This document shows positions 25,070 through 34,554 of a DNA stretch of 64,000 bases, in pieces. The notes beneath the pieces were generated by a model, which saw nothing but the letters and a program-made list of their open reading frames with translations, was not told the origin of the DNA and made no database searches. How positions within the stretch are numbered: position 1 is the first letter of the stretch; each line of letters starts with the position of its first letter. Origin of the DNA: Halapricum salinum (lineage in GTDB: Archaea; Halobacteriota; Halobacteria; Halobacteriales; Haloarculaceae); the NCBI RefSeq assembly GCF_004799665.1, contig NZ_CP031310.1, positions 2,658,887-2,722,886 on the forward strand, read 5' to 3'. The position numbers and the translations under genes are program-made.

Positions 25070-27136
25070 TCAGGACCCTGTGCCGTCGCCGACGGCTTCC
25101 AGCACGAGGACGTCCTCGACGGTGACGGTCGTCCCGATATCCCGATCTTTGGTCGTGACCGATTCGCCAGTGACCAGATCCCGCGTTCTGACCTCGACGT
25201 CGAGCCAGACGTCGATTGGTTGCTCGCCGAAGTTCAGCGCGATCACGAGCGTCTCGTCGCCGTGTTCGCGGGCGTAGGCGACGCCGCGATCGCTGTCACA
25301 GTCGTAGTCGATCTCGCGCAAGTCCCCGCGCCGGAGCGTCTCGCGGTCGTTGCGGAGGCCGATCAGCCGGCGGACGAACGGCGTCAGTTCGTCGTCGGCG
25401 CTCCACTCCATGTCGCCGCGGTAGGCCAACATTCCGGTCTCCTGGCCGTAGTAGACCAGCGGCACGCCGGGAAGCGTCATCGTCGCCGCCGTCGCGGCCT
25501 TTAGCGGCTCGCGCCCGCAGGCCTTGAGATAGCGCGTCTCGTCGTGGTTCTCGACGTAGCGCATCATCTCGGCGCGGGGCGGAAACCCCTCACGAGCCGT
25601 GGCCTCGACGGCGTCGAGCACTCGCTCGGCGGGTTCGTGGCCCTCGCCGATCCCCCGGAGCATGCCGTAGAGCGTCGTATCGTAGTGCAGGTCGAAGTTG
25701 AGTTCGTGGTAGGCGGGGTCCCGAGGGATGACCTCGTCCAGCAGCAGGAAGTCGTCGTCGATGGCCCGGGTGCGCTCCCGTACTTCCTGCCAGAAGCCGG
25801 GATCGAGCGCCCAGGCGACGTCACACCGGAAGCCGTCGACGACGTCGGCCCACTCCTCGACCACGGAGAGGACGTGCTCGCGCACCGCCAGGCTGTCGTA
25901 GTCCAGATTCGGGATGTTGTACCAGTTGAAGTAGAACTGTGCCTCGCCGTCCTCGAACTCGTACCACTCCCGAAATTCGTCGACGCCCGCGTCGGCCAGC
26001 TGGAAGTGCGGGTGCGAGCGCGCGGTGTGGTTGACGACGAGGTCGAATATGAATTTGATCCCGTGGTCGTGCAGCGTCTCGACCAGGGATTCGAGATCCT
26101 CGCGCGTCCCGAGGTCGCCGGCGGTTTTGAAGTAGTCGAGCGTGTCGTAGCCGTGAGGACCACCGGGGGCGTCGTCGCCCCGCTGAGGACTGACCGATTC
26201 GAGGATGGGTGTCAGCCAGAGACAGTCGACGCCCAGCCATTCCAGATACGGGACGCGACGTTCTATCTCCCGAAAGGTCGTGTCCGCCGCGCCCGCGAAC
26301 GATCTGGTAAAGACCTCGTAGATGACGGCATCGCCGATCCACTCCGGCGGATCGTTCAGGTGCTCGACGTGACCATCGCCGTCGATGGCGACCGCGTCGG
26401 CGACGGAGTGGCGCGAACCCACGGCGACGGCGTGGACGCGAACCGAGTCCTCGATCGTCGACAGCGGCATCGTAGCGACGGTCCCCTCGACGTCGAGGTC
26501 ACGGCCGAGGGCCCCACGATCCCTGTCGTCGACGTAGAACTCCACGTCCAGATCGGCGGCCGATTCGCCAGTGGTCGGTCCCGGCAGCGGGTTCGCCTCG
26601 ATCCTGACAGTCCCGTCCTCGACGAGGGCGTCGAGTGTCACGCGCGGTTTCTCCGGCCCTTCCACCGTGCAGTGAGCGTCGACGGCCTGATCGCGTCTCA
26701 TTCCGGGGACGAACATCGCCTTGTGGTCGCCTGGCGGGAGTTCGGTCTCGAAGACGTACTCGCCGTGTTCGACCCGGGGCGTGTCGGCCCCGAAGCGATG
26801 GTCGTTGAACGTCCCGGCCACGGAGATATCCTCGAATTCGTGGTCGGGCAGTCGGTCGGGGTCACAGGCGAACTGCGCTGGCCTGCGCGGGTCGGGGAAC
26901 GCCCGGACGGTCTGGGTGTGTGTCCCGTCCGGCGCATCCAGTTCGAGCCGGTAGACGCCCGGCTCGTCGGGTGCGAAGTGGATCACTGGCCCCGTCTCAA
27001 CTGTGGCGTCGCTGTCGGGCGGTGCCGCTGTGAGCGTCCAGGTGAACGCGTCGGCGAGAGCGGGATCGGGCTGGCGCGGGGCCAACTCGACCGAGTCGCC
27101 GACCGTGCAGAACCGCGGTGGGCCTGGATGGTGCAT
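25070..27136 (-). CDS. Glycoside hydrolase family 13 enzyme (alpha-amylase/cyclomaltodextrinase-like)
   Basis: A 688-aa enzyme. Residues 1-260 form two or three beta domains (GTFNDHRFGAD, a CBM48-like starch-binding motif). The catalytic barrel follows: DLVVNH (365-370), DGFRCDVAW with the nucleophile Asp439, LLLDEV with the acid Glu468, and VENHDE with Asp532. Together these are the four conserved GH13 regions. A beta-sandwich closes the chain. There is no signal peptide, so it should act inside the cell on maltodextrins or glycogen-like substrates. It is divergent from the transglutaminase operon. Confidence 0.93.
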   Translation of the reverse strand: MHHPGPPRFCTVGDSVELAPRQPDPALADAFTWTLTAAPPDSDATVETGPVIHFAPDEPGVYRLELDAPDGTHTQTVRAFPDPRRPAQFACDPDRLPDHEFEDISVAGTFNDHRFGADTPRVEHGEYVFETELPPGDHKAMFVPGMRRDQAVDAHCTVEGPEKPRVTLDALVEDGTVRIEANPLPGPTTGESAADLDVEFYVDDRDRGALGRDLDVEGTVATMPLSTIEDSVRVHAVAVGSRHSVADAVAIDGDGHVEHLNDPPEWIGDAVIYEVFTRSFAGAADTTFREIERRVPYLEWLGVDCLWLTPILESVSPQRGDDAPGGPHGYDTLDYFKTAGDLGTREDLESLVETLHDHGIKFIFDLVVNHTARSHPHFQLADAGVDEFREWYEFEDGEAQFYFNWYNIPNLDYDSLAVREHVLSVVEEWADVVDGFRCDVAWALDPGFWQEVRERTRAIDDDFLLLDEVIPRDPAYHELNFDLHYDTTLYGMLRGIGEGHEPAERVLDAVEATAREGFPPRAEMMRYVENHDETRYLKACGREPLKAATAATMTLPGVPLVYYGQETGMLAYRGDMEWSADDELTPFVRRLIGLRNDRETLRRGDLREIDYDCDSDRGVAYAREHGDETLVIALNFGEQPIDVWLDVEVRTRDLVTGESVTTKDRDIGTTVTVEDVLVLEAVGDGTGS

Positions 27137-27319
27137 CGATAGACTGACTCGCGTGTGGACAGTTAGCACTGACGGATCCGTTCGAGCGGTGATCCGCTGT
27201 CACGACTCGGGCGGCGTAGCTGTTTTGTGAGTCGACCCCCAGGCTCTGGGTACGAACGCGATGAGAGCCCGTATTCGGGACCGCCCCGCAGATCGCCCTC
27301 CCCGAGCGGCAGTCGGACG

Positions 27320-30061
27320 ATGAGCGACGCCAGCGGCTCCCCCAGCGGACGGGAGTACGGCCGTGTCTTGTTCGTCTGTGGCTGTGCGCTGGCGCTGGTC
27401 CTCTCGTCCGCACTCCTTCCGGCGGTCGCCGCGCCGTTCGGGCAGACGCCGGTCGAGTCGCTGTTCGCCGGCCAGCAGGCCGAGCGTCTCGGTGGCGACC
27501 TGGGTGCGCTCAACCCCGGCCAGGAGACGACCGTCGGGGGGCTGCAGACGGGCGACGGACGGGCCTTTCGATCCCAGAGTACGGCCGTCCACTTCCTCGT
27601 CGAGGCGACCGAACCGGGCTACTGGCGGACCGGCGCGTACGACACCTACACCGGCAGCGGCTGGCAGCGCTCTGGCGAAACCACGACCGAGGCCGAGAGT
27701 CTCGCCGTCGATGGTCTCGTGAATCGGACCGTCAGCTACGAGGTGCGGTTGAACCGCTCGGCGTCGGCGCTGCCGACGGTGTGGCGACCCCAGCGGATCG
27801 CGACCGACACTCAATTCGGGGTCACGCCGCAGCGCGCCATCCGGGCGGAGTCGCCGCTGTCTCCCGGAACGACCTATCGCGCGACCAGTGCCGTCCCGCC
27901 GCGGGATCCGGCGGTGCTCTCGACGGCCGGGCGGGACTATCCAGTAGCGATCGAACAGCGCTACACGCAGTTGCCCGGCGTGGCGAACACCCGGCTCGAA
28001 TCGTTCACCGACCGACTGACAGCCGACGCCGAAACGCCCTACGAGACAGCGACGCAGATCGAACAGTGGCTCGAAACGAACAAGACCTACTCGCTGAACG
28101 TCAGCCGGCCAGACGGCGATTCGATCGCCTCCGACTTCGTCTTCGAGATGGACGCGGGCTACTGTGAATACTTCGCGACGTCGATGGTCGCGATGTTGCG
28201 AACCCAGGGCATCCCCGCGCGATACGTCGTCGGCTACTCGACCGGCCAGCGCACGGGCGAGAACACCTACACCGTCCGCGGGATGAACGCTCACGCCTGG
28301 GTCGAGGTCTACTTCCCGGACGTGGGCTGGGTCCGTTTCGACCCGACGCCCGGCAGCGACCGCCTCGACGCCGAGCGACAGACCCTCCAGCGCCAGCGCC
28401 CCGGTGCCGGCTCGTACAACCACACCGAGGAGGGGAGCCCGGGCGAGAGGTTCTCGCCGAACGACACCGATCCCGACCTCTCTGCGGAGATCCCCGACGG
28501 AATCCTCGAAGGGCCGAACTCGGATAATTCGACCGAGGACTCCGCGGATGGGACGGACGGGAACATCTACGACGTGACGCTCTCCAAAGAGCCGGTCCCG
28601 GGACGGTTCGTGATGGTTACCGTCGAGCGCGACGGCGATCCAGTGACTGACGCGGTCGTGTCGTTCAACGGTCAGTCGATCGGACAGACCGGCTGGACGG
28701 GCCAGGTCAAGGGCGTGGTCCCTTACGCCGAACAGCTGAACGTGACTGTCCGCGTGAACGAGACTGAGGGCGTGGTGATCCCGGAGAACGGCACGGATAT
28801 CGACTGGGATGCCACCAGCTCGGCCGTCCCGTTCGAACCCCGTAGGGCGGTCGGAGACGCTGAGACGCTGTACGCGGTCGAGCCCATCGGTCCGGATACG
28901 CTCTACGCGACCGAACTGCGAGGGTTGTCCGAGCGGCCACGCCCGACGATGCGCGCCAACAACACGACACGGCGGACGTACGATCTGCCGACTGACGCGG
29001 CGCTGTCGCTGTCGGGGACGGTCGCGACCGGTCAGGACGTCCTGCTGACGGTCACAGTCGACGGCCAGCCAGTCCCCGCTGCGACCGTCGAGCGCGACGG
29101 GCGTGTCTTGGGTCGGACCGACGCCAGGGGTCGGCTCGAACTGACGCTGCCGGAGGAACCGGGCGAGGTCACACTGTCGACCTCTCGCGGGGCGGTCGCC
29201 GGCAATCGGACGCTGACGCTCGCGTCGCTCCGACTGGACGTCGAACCACGAGCGCCCGTGGCACTGCCCTGGACCGGGGTGACGGTGACGGCCAGACTCG
29301 GCAACGAGACGGCCGCTGGCGTCCCAGTGAGTATCGACGGCGAGCGCGTCGGGACGACCGGCGTCGACGGCCGACTCACGACCGCGCTCCCGTTCGATGA
29401 CAGTGCGACGGTGGCGGTCGTCGCCTACGGCCAGCGCGAGACGGTGACCGTCGACGGGCTGTTCGTTCGCCTGGGCGTACTCGCACTGACGGCCGGAACG
29501 CTGCTAGTCGGCGTCGCACTCGTCGTTCGGCGGCGTGACCTCGCGGCCGGCCGACTCCTCGACCGGATCGTCGCCGCCGTTCGCTCGTCGCCGGCAGTGC
29601 TCGTCGGCGGGCTCGTCGTGGTCGCCGATGGCCTCGCCCGAGTCGGATCCCGCGTTCGCGACAGCCTCGACCGCTCGCTGGCGCGAATCCGATCGCTCGT
29701 CGCGGGCGAGATCTCACCGCGAGAACTGCTCGTGCGCACTCGGTCGTGGCTCGCGTCGGCGGTAACAGCGATCCGCGGCGGGCGAGAGCCAGCCCCCCAG
29801 TCGGTCGACGATACTGACTACGTGACGATCCGAGAGGGATGGGCGACGTTTCTGGAAGCCGTCTCGGTCCGGAACCCGGAGACGATGACGCCGGGGGAAC
29901 TCGCGACCCACGCTGTCGAACGCGACGGACTGCCGCCCGAGGCCGTCAGATCGCTTCGGGACGCGTTCCGCGCCGTCGAGTACGGCGCCCGCCCGCCCGA
30001 CGCGCATTGTCGCGCCGTCGAGGAGGCAGTCGACCGACTCCAGCGGGAGGGGCGCGAATGA
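27320..30061 (+). CDS. Membrane-anchored transglutaminase-like protein with DUF4129
   Basis: A 913-aa protein. An N-terminal membrane helix is followed by a large extracellular part. The transglutaminase triad is visible: Cys282 in DAGYCEYFATSM, His325 in MNAHAWVEVYF and Asp near 340 in WVRFDPTPG. Beta-sandwich repeats rich in G-x-x-x-T-D (about 425-700) follow, then a second helix near 715-735 and a cytoplasmic end that looks like DUF4129 (EGWATFLEAV...MTPGELATHAVERDGLP). ATG 27320 is preferred over 27227. It leads a four-gene unit with DUF58 and is a likely MoxR-linked envelope system. Confidence 0.9.
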   Translation: MSDASGSPSGREYGRVLFVCGCALALVLSSALLPAVAAPFGQTPVESLFAGQQAERLGGDLGALNPGQETTVGGLQTGDGRAFRSQSTAVHFLVEATEPGYWRTGAYDTYTGSGWQRSGETTTEAESLAVDGLVNRTVSYEVRLNRSASALPTVWRPQRIATDTQFGVTPQRAIRAESPLSPGTTYRATSAVPPRDPAVLSTAGRDYPVAIEQRYTQLPGVANTRLESFTDRLTADAETPYETATQIEQWLETNKTYSLNVSRPDGDSIASDFVFEMDAGYCEYFATSMVAMLRTQGIPARYVVGYSTGQRTGENTYTVRGMNAHAWVEVYFPDVGWVRFDPTPGSDRLDAERQTLQRQRPGAGSYNHTEEGSPGERFSPNDTDPDLSAEIPDGILEGPNSDNSTEDSADGTDGNIYDVTLSKEPVPGRFVMVTVERDGDPVTDAVVSFNGQSIGQTGWTGQVKGVVPYAEQLNVTVRVNETEGVVIPENGTDIDWDATSSAVPFEPRRAVGDAETLYAVEPIGPDTLYATELRGLSERPRPTMRANNTTRRTYDLPTDAALSLSGTVATGQDVLLTVTVDGQPVPAATVERDGRVLGRTDARGRLELTLPEEPGEVTLSTSRGAVAGNRTLTLASLRLDVEPRAPVALPWTGVTVTARLGNETAAGVPVSIDGERVGTTGVDGRLTTALPFDDSATVAVVAYGQRETVTVDGLFVRLGVLALTAGTLLVGVALVVRRRDLAAGRLLDRIVAAVRSSPAVLVGGLVVVADGLARVGSRVRDSLDRSLARIRSLVAGEISPRELLVRTRSWLASAVTAIRGGREPAPQSVDDTDYVTIREGWATFLEAVSVRNPETMTPGELATHAVERDGLPPEAVRSLRDAFRAVEYGARPPDAHCRAVEEAVDRLQREGRE

Positions 30062-30633
30062 GCCGCCTCCGGCAGGCCGTCGGCGTCGTCGGGCTGCTCG
30101 GATCAGTGCTGGTGCTAGCGCTGGTCCTGTCGCCGGCGACGGCCGCTATCCGACCGGTCGAGCTCGTGGCGTCGGCGCTGCCGACCGACCAGCCCGACCT
30201 GCTCGTCGCCGGGGTCGGGCTCGTCGTCGGGCTGGCGGCGACGGTGCTCTCCAGGGTCGGTTCGGACGATCCCGTCCCGCCGCTGGTATCGATCCCGCCC
30301 GAGCCAGCCCAGTCGTCGACAGCGACGACCGGGCAGGAGTTCGCCGACGCCGTCGAGCGGACAGACCGCGAGAAGGAGATCCAGGATTCTCTCAGGACAA
30401 CGGCAGTCGCGACGCTGGTCCAGCAGTCGGGGTTCGATCCCGACCGCGCACGGACCGCCGTTCGGGAGGGGGCCTGGACAGACGACCAGCTGGCGGCCGC
30501 GTTCGTCGGCTCCGGTCCGTTTCCGCGGGTGTCGCGACTCCGCGCGTGGCTCGATCCTGTCGCCGAGCGTCGCCGCCGGGTCGAACGCACACTCCTCGCG
30601 ATCGAACGCCTGCACGCCCGGAGAGGTGACTAG
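30058..30633 (+). CDS. Small membrane protein of the transglutaminase-DUF58 operon
   Basis: A 191-aa protein starting inside the previous stop (ATGA overlap at 30058-30061). Two membrane helices are clear at about 6-28 and 46-68. The cytoplasmic rest is helical and charged, with TLVQQSGFDPDRARTAVREGAWTDDQLAAAFV, typical of a conserved haloarchaeal protein found between transglutaminase and DUF58 genes. Its position makes a subunit or assembly role likely. Confidence 0.8.
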   Translation: MSRLRQAVGVVGLLGSVLVLALVLSPATAAIRPVELVASALPTDQPDLLVAGVGLVVGLAATVLSRVGSDDPVPPLVSIPPEPAQSSTATTGQEFADAVERTDREKEIQDSLRTTAVATLVQQSGFDPDRARTAVREGAWTDDQLAAAFVGSGPFPRVSRLRAWLDPVAERRRRVERTLLAIERLHARRGD

Positions 30634-30635
30634 TC

Positions 30636-31961
30636 GTGGCACGTCGGAGACACCATCGCTTCAGCGTCGCGCTCGCGGGAGCGCTGCTGGCGGCCAGTGT
30701 CGCGCTGCTGTATGCGACCCCGTCGGCGTTCCTGCTGGCGATCGTCCCCCTCGGATACGTCGTCTACGGGGCGCTCTCGTCGTACCCCGACCCCGAGATC
30801 GAGATCGAACGGTCGCTCTCCCCCCGGGCGGCGACGCCCGGTTCGATCGTCACCGTCACGCTGACCGTCAGAAACGCCGGATCGCGACTACTGGCTGACG
30901 TTCGCGTCGTCGACGGCGTCCCCGCGGAACTGGCGGTCGTCGCTGGGTCGCCGCGAGCGTGTCTGTCGATCCCGGCCGGCGAGCGTCGGACCGTTTCCTA
31001 CGACGTGCTGGCGACCCGCGGCGACCACGACTTCGAGGCGACCAGAGTCATAGTGCGCTCGATCAGCGGGACGCGATTGCGCACTCGCCAGCAGCCGGCG
31101 GCGGGAGCGCAGATCCTCTCGTGTTCGACGGCGGTCGAGCAGGCCCCGATCCGTCGGTCGACTCGCTCGCGAACCGGGACGCTGGCGACCGACTCGGGCG
31201 GGGCCGGCCTGGAGTTTCACTCCACCCGTGAGTACCGCTCGGGCGATCCGATCAGGCGGATCGACTGGCGGCGATTTGCCCGGACCGACGAACTCTCGAC
31301 GATCGACTTCCGCGAGGAGCGCGCCGCCCGGCTGGTGATCGTGATCGACGTCCGGCCGCCGAGCCGGCGGTCGCCACATGCAGGCTTTCCGACCGGGGCC
31401 GAGCTGTCGGGATACGCGGCCGAGCGAGCCTACGAGGCGCTGACCGCGGCCGGCCACCAGGTCGAGATCACTGCGATCGGCCTCGACGACGTCGACGTTG
31501 ACGGTGTCCGAACCGTCGACGGGCTCCCGTGGATCGACTCCCCCGCGGCCGGCGGCTCGGACGCCGCGGCGCGACAGTTGTTCGACGCCGTCTATCGGGC
31601 GTCGACTCGTGCCGACGCTACTGTCGCGACCGACGGCAGTGGCACGGCAGATCCCGAAACGACGGGCAAGCGCCTCCGCAGCCGCCTGCCCACGGACGCC
31701 GAGGTACTGCTGGTCTCTCCCTTGCTGGATCACCTGCCACGGGCGCTCGTCGAGTCGATCACCCCTCAGGATGTCGCCGTGACGGTAGTGAGTCCCGACG
31801 TGACCGCGGCCGAGACGGTCGGTGGACGTCTCGCGGCACTCCAGCGAGAGAACCGCCTCCGAGCGATCCGCGCCGGTGGCACGACGGTCGCCGACTGGGC
31901 GCTCGCCCAGCCACTGGACGTGGCCTTGGAAACGGCGCTCAGACTGGAGGGGTCACGGTGA
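30636..31961 (+). CDS. DUF58 domain protein (MoxR-associated, vWA-like)
   Basis: A 441-aa protein with a GTG start. Two N-terminal membrane helices (about 6-25 and 29-45) lead to a beta domain (VTVTLTVRNAGSR), then the DUF58 signature STREYRSGDPIRRIDWRRFAR (about 191-211). After it comes a von Willebrand A-like fold with LVIVIDVRPPS in place of a perfect MIDAS motif. DUF58 proteins work with MoxR AAA ATPases, here encoded just past the operon at 33503. It overlaps the next gene by four bases (GTGA). Confidence 0.9.
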   Translation: MARRRHHRFSVALAGALLAASVALLYATPSAFLLAIVPLGYVVYGALSSYPDPEIEIERSLSPRAATPGSIVTVTLTVRNAGSRLLADVRVVDGVPAELAVVAGSPRACLSIPAGERRTVSYDVLATRGDHDFEATRVIVRSISGTRLRTRQQPAAGAQILSCSTAVEQAPIRRSTRSRTGTLATDSGGAGLEFHSTREYRSGDPIRRIDWRRFARTDELSTIDFREERAARLVIVIDVRPPSRRSPHAGFPTGAELSGYAAERAYEALTAAGHQVEITAIGLDDVDVDGVRTVDGLPWIDSPAAGGSDAAARQLFDAVYRASTRADATVATDGSGTADPETTGKRLRSRLPTDAEVLLVSPLLDHLPRALVESITPQDVAVTVVSPDVTAAETVGGRLAALQRENRLRAIRAGGTTVADWALAQPLDVALETALRLEGSR

Positions 31962-33481
31962 TACGGCCGGTCGACCCGGACTGGCAGCCGACACGGTTCA
32001 GCATCGCCGTCGTCGTGGTCGTGACTCTCGGGACGGCGTGGCTGCTGCTCGACGCCGGCGGGCTGAGCAGTCGGGCGCGGTACAGCGTCGCGGGTGCAGC
32101 GGTGCTGGCAGTGCTGCTGTGGCTGCTCGCGAGCGAGCGCTGGCGGGTCGCCGGTGCGGCGCTCACGGGGGTCGTGTTGCCCGCCGTCGGCGGTGCGGTC
32201 CTCGCAGGCGTCGGGTACACGTTCACGTCCCAGGTTCGGCGCAGCGTCCCGGTCGGCGCTGTCTTTCTGGTGCTCGGGGCGACCGTCGCCGTCTTCGGTG
32301 CGACTGCTCTCGTCCGCGACGTCCTCGACCGCGAGACCCTGGTCGAGTGCCTCCGTGCGGGCTTCCGTACGACAGTGGTCGTCGGTGCCGCGATGACCCT
32401 CGCCGCACTCCTGCAGTTCGATTCGGTCGGCCGACCGGTCGGCGATCCGATCGGCGTACTGGTCGATCCGAACGCGACCCTCCCGCTGGCGTCGTTTCTG
32501 GTCCTGCTCGGAGGAGCGCTCTACGGAACGCGCGCGGCTATCCACGCGTTACCGGCGGAGACCGTCCTCGACGGCGCACTCACTCCCGAGACGCGGGCCG
32601 CTCTCGTGGCGCTCGACCGGGCGCTCTCGCGGGCGGCGCTCCCGTTCGGACTCACGACGCTACCGGTCGTGGTACTCGAACTCGGGCAGTCGAATCCCTA
32701 CGCGTGGCTCCCCGCCGGCCTCGTCGAGGCACTCGGCGTCGTCGTCGGATTCGGACCGCTGCGGGCAGTGTTAGCCCTGTTTACGGTCGTCGCCGTCGTC
32801 GCGCTGGCACTCTCCCGCTTCCTCCAGTCGACGTCCCGTCGCTCGGAGAGCGAGACGCTGGCGGCAGTGGTACCGTACGGGAGCGGGCTGGTCCTGTCGG
32901 TCTGTGCGATCCGGTTTCACGGGCCGTTCCTGTCGGCGCTGACCGGGCGGATCGAACGACAGCTCCCGGTGCAACTGGTCGTCCCCTTCCGCGAGGTGCG
33001 CACAGAGGCGCTGTCGGCCTACGGCGGGGAGTTGCTCGCGCTCGTCGTCGTGACGTCGTTGCTGGTCGTCTCCCTCGCGATGGTCGCACTCGCCGTGCTC
33101 TCGGTGACGTTCGGGCTGGGAGACAGCCCTGCCCCTGGCGCGTCGGTCGCCGCCGCCGGGCTGTTCACGACCGCGGTCTTCGCAACGGTCCTCGGCGTGT
33201 CGCTACTGCTCGCACTGGTCGGCGTCCTCGCGAGTCTGCTGGTGTGGGACGTCGGGGAATTCGGGGGGACGCTCGGCCGGGAACTCGGCTCGCAGGCGGA
33301 GCCGGTGCGGACGGAACTGGTCCACGGTGGCGGGACGCTGCTGGTCGGCGTGGGCGCAGTCGGCGTCGCCCTGGGGCTCGACCGGCTGCTCACCGATCCC
33401 GGCGTCGGCTCGACGGTCGGGGTCGTCGGGCTGGTCGGAGCTGTCGCGTCCGTGCTCTTGCTGGTCGTCGCCACTCGCTGA
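31958..33481 (+). CDS. Polytopic membrane protein of the MoxR-linked operon
   Basis: A 507-aa integral membrane protein with a GTG start, MIRPVDPDWQ. Around eleven hydrophobic helices are seen along its length, in pairs separated by short Arg/Asp-rich loops. No catalytic motif is visible. It is the last gene of the transglutaminase unit and is translationally coupled to the DUF58 gene. It may form the membrane platform of the system; this is an inference from position. It converges on the moxR gene with 21 bases between the stops. Confidence 0.8.
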   Translation: MIRPVDPDWQPTRFSIAVVVVVTLGTAWLLLDAGGLSSRARYSVAGAAVLAVLLWLLASERWRVAGAALTGVVLPAVGGAVLAGVGYTFTSQVRRSVPVGAVFLVLGATVAVFGATALVRDVLDRETLVECLRAGFRTTVVVGAAMTLAALLQFDSVGRPVGDPIGVLVDPNATLPLASFLVLLGGALYGTRAAIHALPAETVLDGALTPETRAALVALDRALSRAALPFGLTTLPVVVLELGQSNPYAWLPAGLVEALGVVVGFGPLRAVLALFTVVAVVALALSRFLQSTSRRSESETLAAVVPYGSGLVLSVCAIRFHGPFLSALTGRIERQLPVQLVVPFREVRTEALSAYGGELLALVVVTSLLVVSLAMVALAVLSVTFGLGDSPAPGASVAAAGLFTTAVFATVLGVSLLLALVGVLASLLVWDVGEFGGTLGRELGSQAEPVRTELVHGGGTLLVGVGAVGVALGLDRLLTDPGVGSTVGVVGLVGAVASVLLLVVATR

Positions 33482-33502
33482 TTCCGACAGCTGACGCCAG
33501 TC

Positions 33503-34459
33503 TCACTCGCTCGCGACGGCGGGCACGGCGACTCGCGAGAGGACGTCGCTGATCACGCTCTCGGGCTCGACGCCGTGGACGCTGGCCTCCGAGCGCAACA
33601 CGAGCCGGTGGGCGAGCGTAGCTACGGCTCCCTGCTTCACGTCCTCGGGGACGACGTAGTCCCGGCCCGCGACGACGGCCCGGGCACGGGCGGTCTCGAA
33701 CAGCCGCTGGACGCCGCGCGGGGAGACGCCGACCTCGACGCGGTCGTCTTCGCGGGTGGCTCGCCCGAGGTCGACGACGTAGTCGCGAATCTTCTGGTCG
33801 ACCCGGACGCGCTCGGGCACGGTCTGGAGGGACAGGACCGCCTCGCTGTCGAGGACGGGACTGACGCTCGGCATCCGCACGTCGCGGTCGGCCCGACGGT
33901 CCAGCAGTTCGCGCTCCTCGCCTCGGCCGGGATAGCCGAGTCGGGTCTTGACGGCGAAGCGGTCGCGCTGGGCCTCTGGCAGGGTGAACGTTCCCCCCTG
34001 TTCGATGGGATTCTGGGTCGCGATGACGAAGAATGGGTCTGGAAGGCTGTGCGTCTCGCCGTCGACGGTGACCTGGCGTTCGCCCATCGCCTCCAGGAGC
34101 GCGGCCTGGGTCTTCGGCGGCGCGCGGTTGATCTCGTCGGCGAGCACGACGTTGGCGAAGACCGGGCCGGGGACGAACTCGAAGTCACCGCTTCCTTTGT
34201 CGTAGACGTTCGAGCCGGTGATGTCCGCCGGGAGGAGATCGGGGGTGAACTGGATCCGCTGGAAGGAAAGTCCGAGCGCGTCGGCGAAACTCCGGGCCGT
34301 CAGCGTCTTGCCCGTTCCGGGCACGTCTTCGAGCAGGACGTGTCCGCGCGCGAGAACGCCGACGAGCACCGTCTCCAGCACCTGCCGGTCGGCGACGACG
34401 GCCTCGCTCACCCGGTCGAGGACGTCACGACAGCCGGCGGCCGCTTGCTGGGTGTCCAT
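33503..34459 (-). CDS. moxR: MoxR family AAA+ ATPase
   Basis: A 318-aa AAA ATPase. The Walker A DVPGTGKT is at residues 45-52 and Walker B VVLADEI ends at 110, with sensor 1 in FFVIATQNPIEQGGTFTLPEAQRDRF and the lid domain at the end (ARTRAVVAGRDYVVPEDVKQ). MoxR ATPases act as chaperones that mature metal- or vWA-containing partners, usually DUF58 proteins encoded nearby. Here the DUF58 gene lies 1.5 kb away on the opposite strand, so the two are not in one transcript. Cytoplasmic. Confidence 0.93.
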   Translation of the reverse strand: MDTQQAAAGCRDVLDRVSEAVVADRQVLETVLVGVLARGHVLLEDVPGTGKTLTARSFADALGLSFQRIQFTPDLLPADITGSNVYDKGSGDFEFVPGPVFANVVLADEINRAPPKTQAALLEAMGERQVTVDGETHSLPDPFFVIATQNPIEQGGTFTLPEAQRDRFAVKTRLGYPGRGEERELLDRRADRDVRMPSVSPVLDSEAVLSLQTVPERVRVDQKIRDYVVDLGRATREDDRVEVGVSPRGVQRLFETARARAVVAGRDYVVPEDVKQGAVATLAHRLVLRSEASVHGVEPESVISDVLSRVAVPAVASE

Positions 34460-34554
34460 ACCCGCTCGGTAGGACTGGCCGACCTAAAGCCTCCCGCTCG
34501 CTCGCGGTCGGGGCTGAAAAACAGTTAAGGTCCTTCTCTGAGCATACCAATGTA

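Noticed and set aside
25544-27142. 532-codon open frame on the plus strand opposite the GH13 gene
   Set aside because: The minus strand carries all four GH13 motifs; the plus frame is a codon-bias artefact of GC-rich DNA.
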